Assembly: GCA_017962565.1 (NCBI GenBank)
Contig: JAGCVC010000010.1
Coordinates: 1 to 44,497 of the forward strand
From: Alphaproteobacteria bacterium
Lineage (GTDB): Bacteria > Pseudomonadota > Alphaproteobacteria > CAAHEQ01 > UBA3637
Reading direction: 5' to 3'
DNA: 44,497 nt
Part shown: positions 42,044-44,497 of the stretch, in pieces
Position numbering within the stretch: the stretch's first letter is position 1
How the letters are laid out: every line of letters starts with the position of its first letter
The notes under the pieces: model-generated
The model's input: only the letters and a program-made list of their open reading frames with translations
What the model was told of the DNA's origin: nothing
Databases searched by the model: none
Translations under genes and position numbers: made by a program

Positions 42044-42403
42044 ATGAAAAGACTCTTGATTTTGTTACTGTTTTTATCAGCCTGTTCTTTGAATGTTGGT
42101 AGGGAGGAAGATTCTATGCAGATTGTGTTAGAGAATCTATCACCTGTTGAATGTTCTTTGTTGAAAGACAGAGAATATTTAAAATGTGAATCAACTTCTT
42201 GTAATGCAGAAAAAAAAGAGGGCTATTGTATTTTGAAGGAAGATGTGATTAAAAATATGTCTTGCTCTGATCAAAAATACGATGGTTTTGTTCGTGATGA
42301 AAATGGTAAACTGATAGGTATTGTTGCTTGTGGGATACTTTATGATCCCTGCGGTATCTGTCTTGTAGAGTCCGTAGTTAAAGAAACAAAAAAGGAAAAC
42401 TAA
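42044..42403 (+). CDS. Small cysteine-containing lipoprotein in aspS operon
   Basis: 119 residues from the ATG at 42044, which has AAAGGA 9 bases upstream; a TTG further upstream would start inside the T-box. A lipoprotein signal peptide ends in LFLSAC with the lipidated Cys14. The mature part carries eight more cysteines, including CESTSC and [11 protein letters not shown], so it is probably disulphide-bonded in the periplasm. No family recognised. Its stop is one base before the aspS start, and the aspS ribosome site (AAGGA) lies inside its last codons, so the two genes should be translationally coupled and share the T-box leader. Confidence 0.82.
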   Translation: MKRLLILLLFLSACSLNVGREEDSMQIVLENLSPVECSLLKDREYLKCESTSCNAEKKEGYCILKEDVIKNMSCSDQKYDGFVRDENGKLIGIVACGILYDPCGICLVESVVKETKKEN

Positions 42404-42404
42404 A

Positions 42405-44189
42405 ATGAATATATACAGAACTCATAATTGCAACGCCTTGCGTGCAAGTGACGCAGGCAAACAAGTTTGTCTATCCGGTTGGATCTTATCCAAACGCGAT
42501 CACGGAAATTTGTTATTTATCGACTTGCGCGACCATTATGGAAGAACTCAGTGCGTAGTTAATACAGAAAATCCACACTTTGAAGCATTGTCCAAATTGC
42601 GTGTGGAAACGGTCGTGAAAATTGAAGGAAAGGTTTTAAAACGTGACGCAGAAACAATTAATGATAAATTGCCGACCGGTGAAATCGAAGTTGCAATCGA
42701 AAACTTTGAAGTATTAGGTGAAGCTGCTGTTTTACCGTTTTCTTTGACATCAGATGAAAGTGATTTGTCCGAAGAACAACGTTTGACTTATCGTTTTTTG
42801 GATTTGCGTCGTGACAGACCTCATGCTAACATTATATTACGTAACCGTTTTATTCAATCGTTGCGTCAGAGAATGTGGGCTCAAGGTTTTATGGAATTTC
42901 AAACACCGATTTTGACATCATCTTCTCCGGAAGGTGCACGTGACTATTTGGTTCCATCCCGTGTTCATCCAGGTATGTTTTATGCTTTGCCGCAAGCACC
43001 TCAGCAATTTAAACAATTATTGATGGTGTCCGGCTTTGATAAGTATTTTCAAATTGCACCATGTTTCCGTGATGAAGACAGTCGTGCGGACAGAACGCCG
43101 GGTGAGTTTTATCAGTTGGATATGGAAATGAGTTTTGTTGAACAACAAGACATTATGGATGTTATGGAACCTGTTGTTTTGGGTGCTATACAAGAATTTG
43201 CACCGAATAAAGACTTTTCTGATGAACAATTCCGCCATATTCCGTTTGAAGAATCTATGCTGATTTATGGAACGGATAAGCCGGATTTGCGTAACCCATT
43301 GATTATTAAAGACGTTACGGAAATTTTCCGCGGTTCTGACTTTGGTATTTTTGCTTCTATGGTAGAGCAGGGAGCTTTTGTTCGAGCAATTAAAGCTCCG
43401 GGTTGTGCTGTCAAACCGCGTTCTTGGTTTGATAAACTGGGCGCTTGGGCAAAAGATGAAGGTTTTGGTGGATTGGCATATATTTCTTGGACAGAAGAAG
43501 GTGCAAAAGGCCCTGTTGCCAATAAATTGTCACCAGAACGCGTGGCTCAAATTGCCGCTACTTGTGATGCAAAAACAGGGGATGTAGTGTTCTTTGTTGC
43601 CGGCAAGGGGCAAAAGACGGCTAAATTTGCAGGTTCTGTCCGTACAGCCTTGGGAAAAGAATTGGGATTGATAGACAAGAACAAGATTATTTTCTGTTGG
43701 ATTACTGATTTCCCGTTCTTTGAAGAAAATCCGGATACACACCAAATTGAATTTTCGCACAACCCGTTCTCGATGCCTCAGGGTGGAATGGATGCATTGC
43801 TTACTAAAAATCCGTACGAAATTAAAGCATATCAATTTGACTGCGTTTGTAACGGAATTGAAATTTGTTCGGGTGCTATTCGTAACCACAGACAAGATAT
43901 CATGGTTAAAGCATTTGAAATGGCCGGCTATGGTAAAGAAGTCGTTGAAGCCAAATTTGGCGGTATGTTAAATGCTTTCAAATATGGCGCTCCTCCGCAC
44001 GGTGGCTGTGCTTTCGGTGTTGATCGTTTAGTGATGCTGTTATGTGGAGAAGAATATATCCGCGAAGTTATTGCTTTCCCATTCAACCAGAAGGCGCAGG
44101 ATTTGTTGATGCATGCACCGGCACCGGTAACGGAATTGCAGTTGCGTGAAGCTCATATCAAGTTGCGTAAGGAAAATCCGACCGCTTAA
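42405..44189 (+). CDS. aspS: Aspartyl-tRNA synthetase, probably the non-discriminating type
   Basis: A 594-residue bacterial-type class II synthetase. The N-terminal OB-fold anticodon-binding domain has [22 protein letters not shown]; motif 2 is [22 protein letters not shown]; a GAD insertion domain lies in the middle; motif 3 lies in [15 protein letters not shown]. Length matches bacterial AspRS (about 590). His33 in RDHG is the residue typical of non-discriminating AspRS enzymes that also charge tRNA-Asn for the GatCAB route; discriminating enzymes usually have Leu here. It is the second gene after the T-box leader. Confidence 0.97.
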   Translation: MNIYRTHNCNALRASDAGKQVCLSGWILSKRDHGNLLFIDLRDHYGRTQCVVNTENPHFEALSKLRVETVVKIEGKVLKRDAETINDKLPTGEIEVAIENFEVLGEAAVLPFSLTSDESDLSEEQRLTYRFLDLRRDRPHANIILRNRFIQSLRQRMWAQGFMEFQTPILTSSSPEGARDYLVPSRVHPGMFYALPQAPQQFKQLLMVSGFDKYFQIAPCFRDEDSRADRTPGEFYQLDMEMSFVEQQDIMDVMEPVVLGAIQEFAPNKDFSDEQFRHIPFEESMLIYGTDKPDLRNPLIIKDVTEIFRGSDFGIFASMVEQGAFVRAIKAPGCAVKPRSWFDKLGAWAKDEGFGGLAYISWTEEGAKGPVANKLSPERVAQIAATCDAKTGDVVFFVAGKGQKTAKFAGSVRTALGKELGLIDKNKIIFCWITDFPFFEENPDTHQIEFSHNPFSMPQGGMDALLTKNPYEIKAYQFDCVCNGIEICSGAIRNHRQDIMVKAFEMAGYGKEVVEAKFGGMLNAFKYGAPPHGGCAFGVDRLVMLLCGEEYIREVIAFPFNQKAQDLLMHAPAPVTELQLREAHIKLRKENPTA

Positions 44190-44204
44190 TTGTTGAAAAA
44201 TAAG

Positions 44205-44242
44205 ATCCACCTCTTGACTTTGATGTCTGGAGGTGGTTTTTT
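44205..44242 (+). terminator. Intrinsic terminator after aspS
   Basis: CCACCTC (44207-44213) pairs with GAGGTGG (44230-44236). The loop contains an inner GAC/GTC pairing, and a run of T follows. It lies 16 bases after the aspS stop. Confidence 0.85.
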
Positions 44243-44253
44243 ATACAAAAGGC

Positions 44254-44282
44254 TTGCATAGATGTCGTTTTTTATGTATAGA
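44254..44282 (+). promoter_or_regulatory. Promoter for pilin-like gene
   Basis: TTGCAT, a 17-bp spacer and an extended -10 box TG-TATAGA lie about 45 bases upstream of the start codon at 44327. Confidence 0.6.
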
Positions 44283-44326
44283 ATAAGAAAAAGAAGAATT
44301 TAATCCCCAAATGAAAGGGTAAAAAA

Positions 44327-44497
44327 ATGATAAAATTGCATAGAATAAAAGAAGCCGGTCGCAGTACGCTAGAAATGTTGGGAGTATTAGCGATAGGAGG
44401 GTTATTGATAATCGGATCGGTATGGGGGATAAGTATTCTGCTGAATAATCATCGAGCAAATGCAATATTGGCGGACGTGGCTACGTATCATATGACG
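44327..44497 (+). CDS. Type IV pilin-like protein, 3'-truncated by window edge
   Basis: The first 57 residues are visible. A short basic leader ends in Gly11, followed by RSTLE, so the conserved Glu sits at +5 after the expected prepilin-peptidase cut. A hydrophobic helix (MLGVLAIGGLLIIGSVWGI) follows, then NNHRANAIL. This is the class III signal and N-terminal helix of type IV pilins and pseudopilins. The residue at +1 is Arg, not the usual Phe or Met. AAAGGG lies about 7 bases before the ATG. The helix end resembles the C-terminal part of the TM2-domain protein at 1478-2314. Confidence 0.8.
   Translation, partial: MIKLHRIKEAGRSTLEMLGVLAIGGLLIIGSVWGISILLNNHRANAILADVATYHMT

Noticed and set aside
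42004-42060. Transcriptional attenuator after the T-box
   Set aside because: No GC-rich stem followed by a T-run occurs before the lipoprotein start codon.

Overview
The window looks like a chromosomal segment of an AT-rich, anaerobic, host-associated alphaproteobacterium from an uncultured gut-type lineage. No rRNA is present, so this placement rests on gene content: the block tig-clpP-clpX-lon-hup; rpmF-plsX-ihfA-merR; Rsm22-type methyltransferase, RmuC, RF3, YebC, an SPFH protein and a VirD4-type coupling protein. A trimeric [FeFe] hydrogenase points to fermentative, H2-linked metabolism.

Layout. 1-2.4 kb: the 3' end of a very cysteine-rich secreted-type protein and a SHOCT/TM2 membrane protein whose C-terminal part resembles a type IV pilin helix. 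2.4-9.0 kb (minus strand): tRNA-Leu, tig, clpP, clpX, lon, hup, tRNA-Val, a protein-folding and proteolysis block. 9.1-14.6 kb (plus): prfC, an orphan gene, then two divergent tandem AnmK-family kinases overlapping an AmpD-like amidase, which together look like a peptidoglycan-recycling operon. 14.6-16.8 kb (minus): ruvC, yebC and a YmdB-type phosphodiesterase. 16.8-22.6 kb: a large autotransporter-like subtilase converging on two unrecognised helical proteins. 22.7-26.9 kb: the hydrogenase operon. 26.9-30.6 kb: a small membrane protein, a pentapeptide-repeat protein and a VirD4-like ATPase. 30.6-36.3 kb: a short UDP-glucose-dehydrogenase-like protein, serS, rpmF, plsX, ihfA, merR, a GNAT gene and rsm22. 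36.3-41.8 kb: pyrG and rmuC (minus), a small membrane protein and an SPFH protein (plus), and an unrecognised helical protein (minus). 41.8-44.2 kb: promoter, T-box leader, lipoprotein gene and aspS. 44.2 kb to the end: the start of a type IV pilin-like gene.

The most unusual item is the leader at about 41863-42043. It has a textbook T-box antiterminator/antisequestrator fold (6-bp helix, 7-nt TGGCACC bulge, 5-bp helix) and a miniature Stem I showing an aspartate codon (GAC) in its terminal loop, upstream of a lipoprotein-aspS operon. T-boxes are classically a Firmicutes/Actinobacteria device, and I know of none described in Alphaproteobacteria. I see no intrinsic terminator, so translational control seems more likely.

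Two smaller themes recur. Many promoters use a TTGCAT/TTGCAA -35 box with 16-17 bp spacing. Cysteine-rich and pilin-like envelope proteins occur at both ends of the window, suggesting a lineage-specific surface apparatus. No CRISPR array, insertion sequence or prophage was found, and no stretch over 300 bases lacks a gene or RNA feature.
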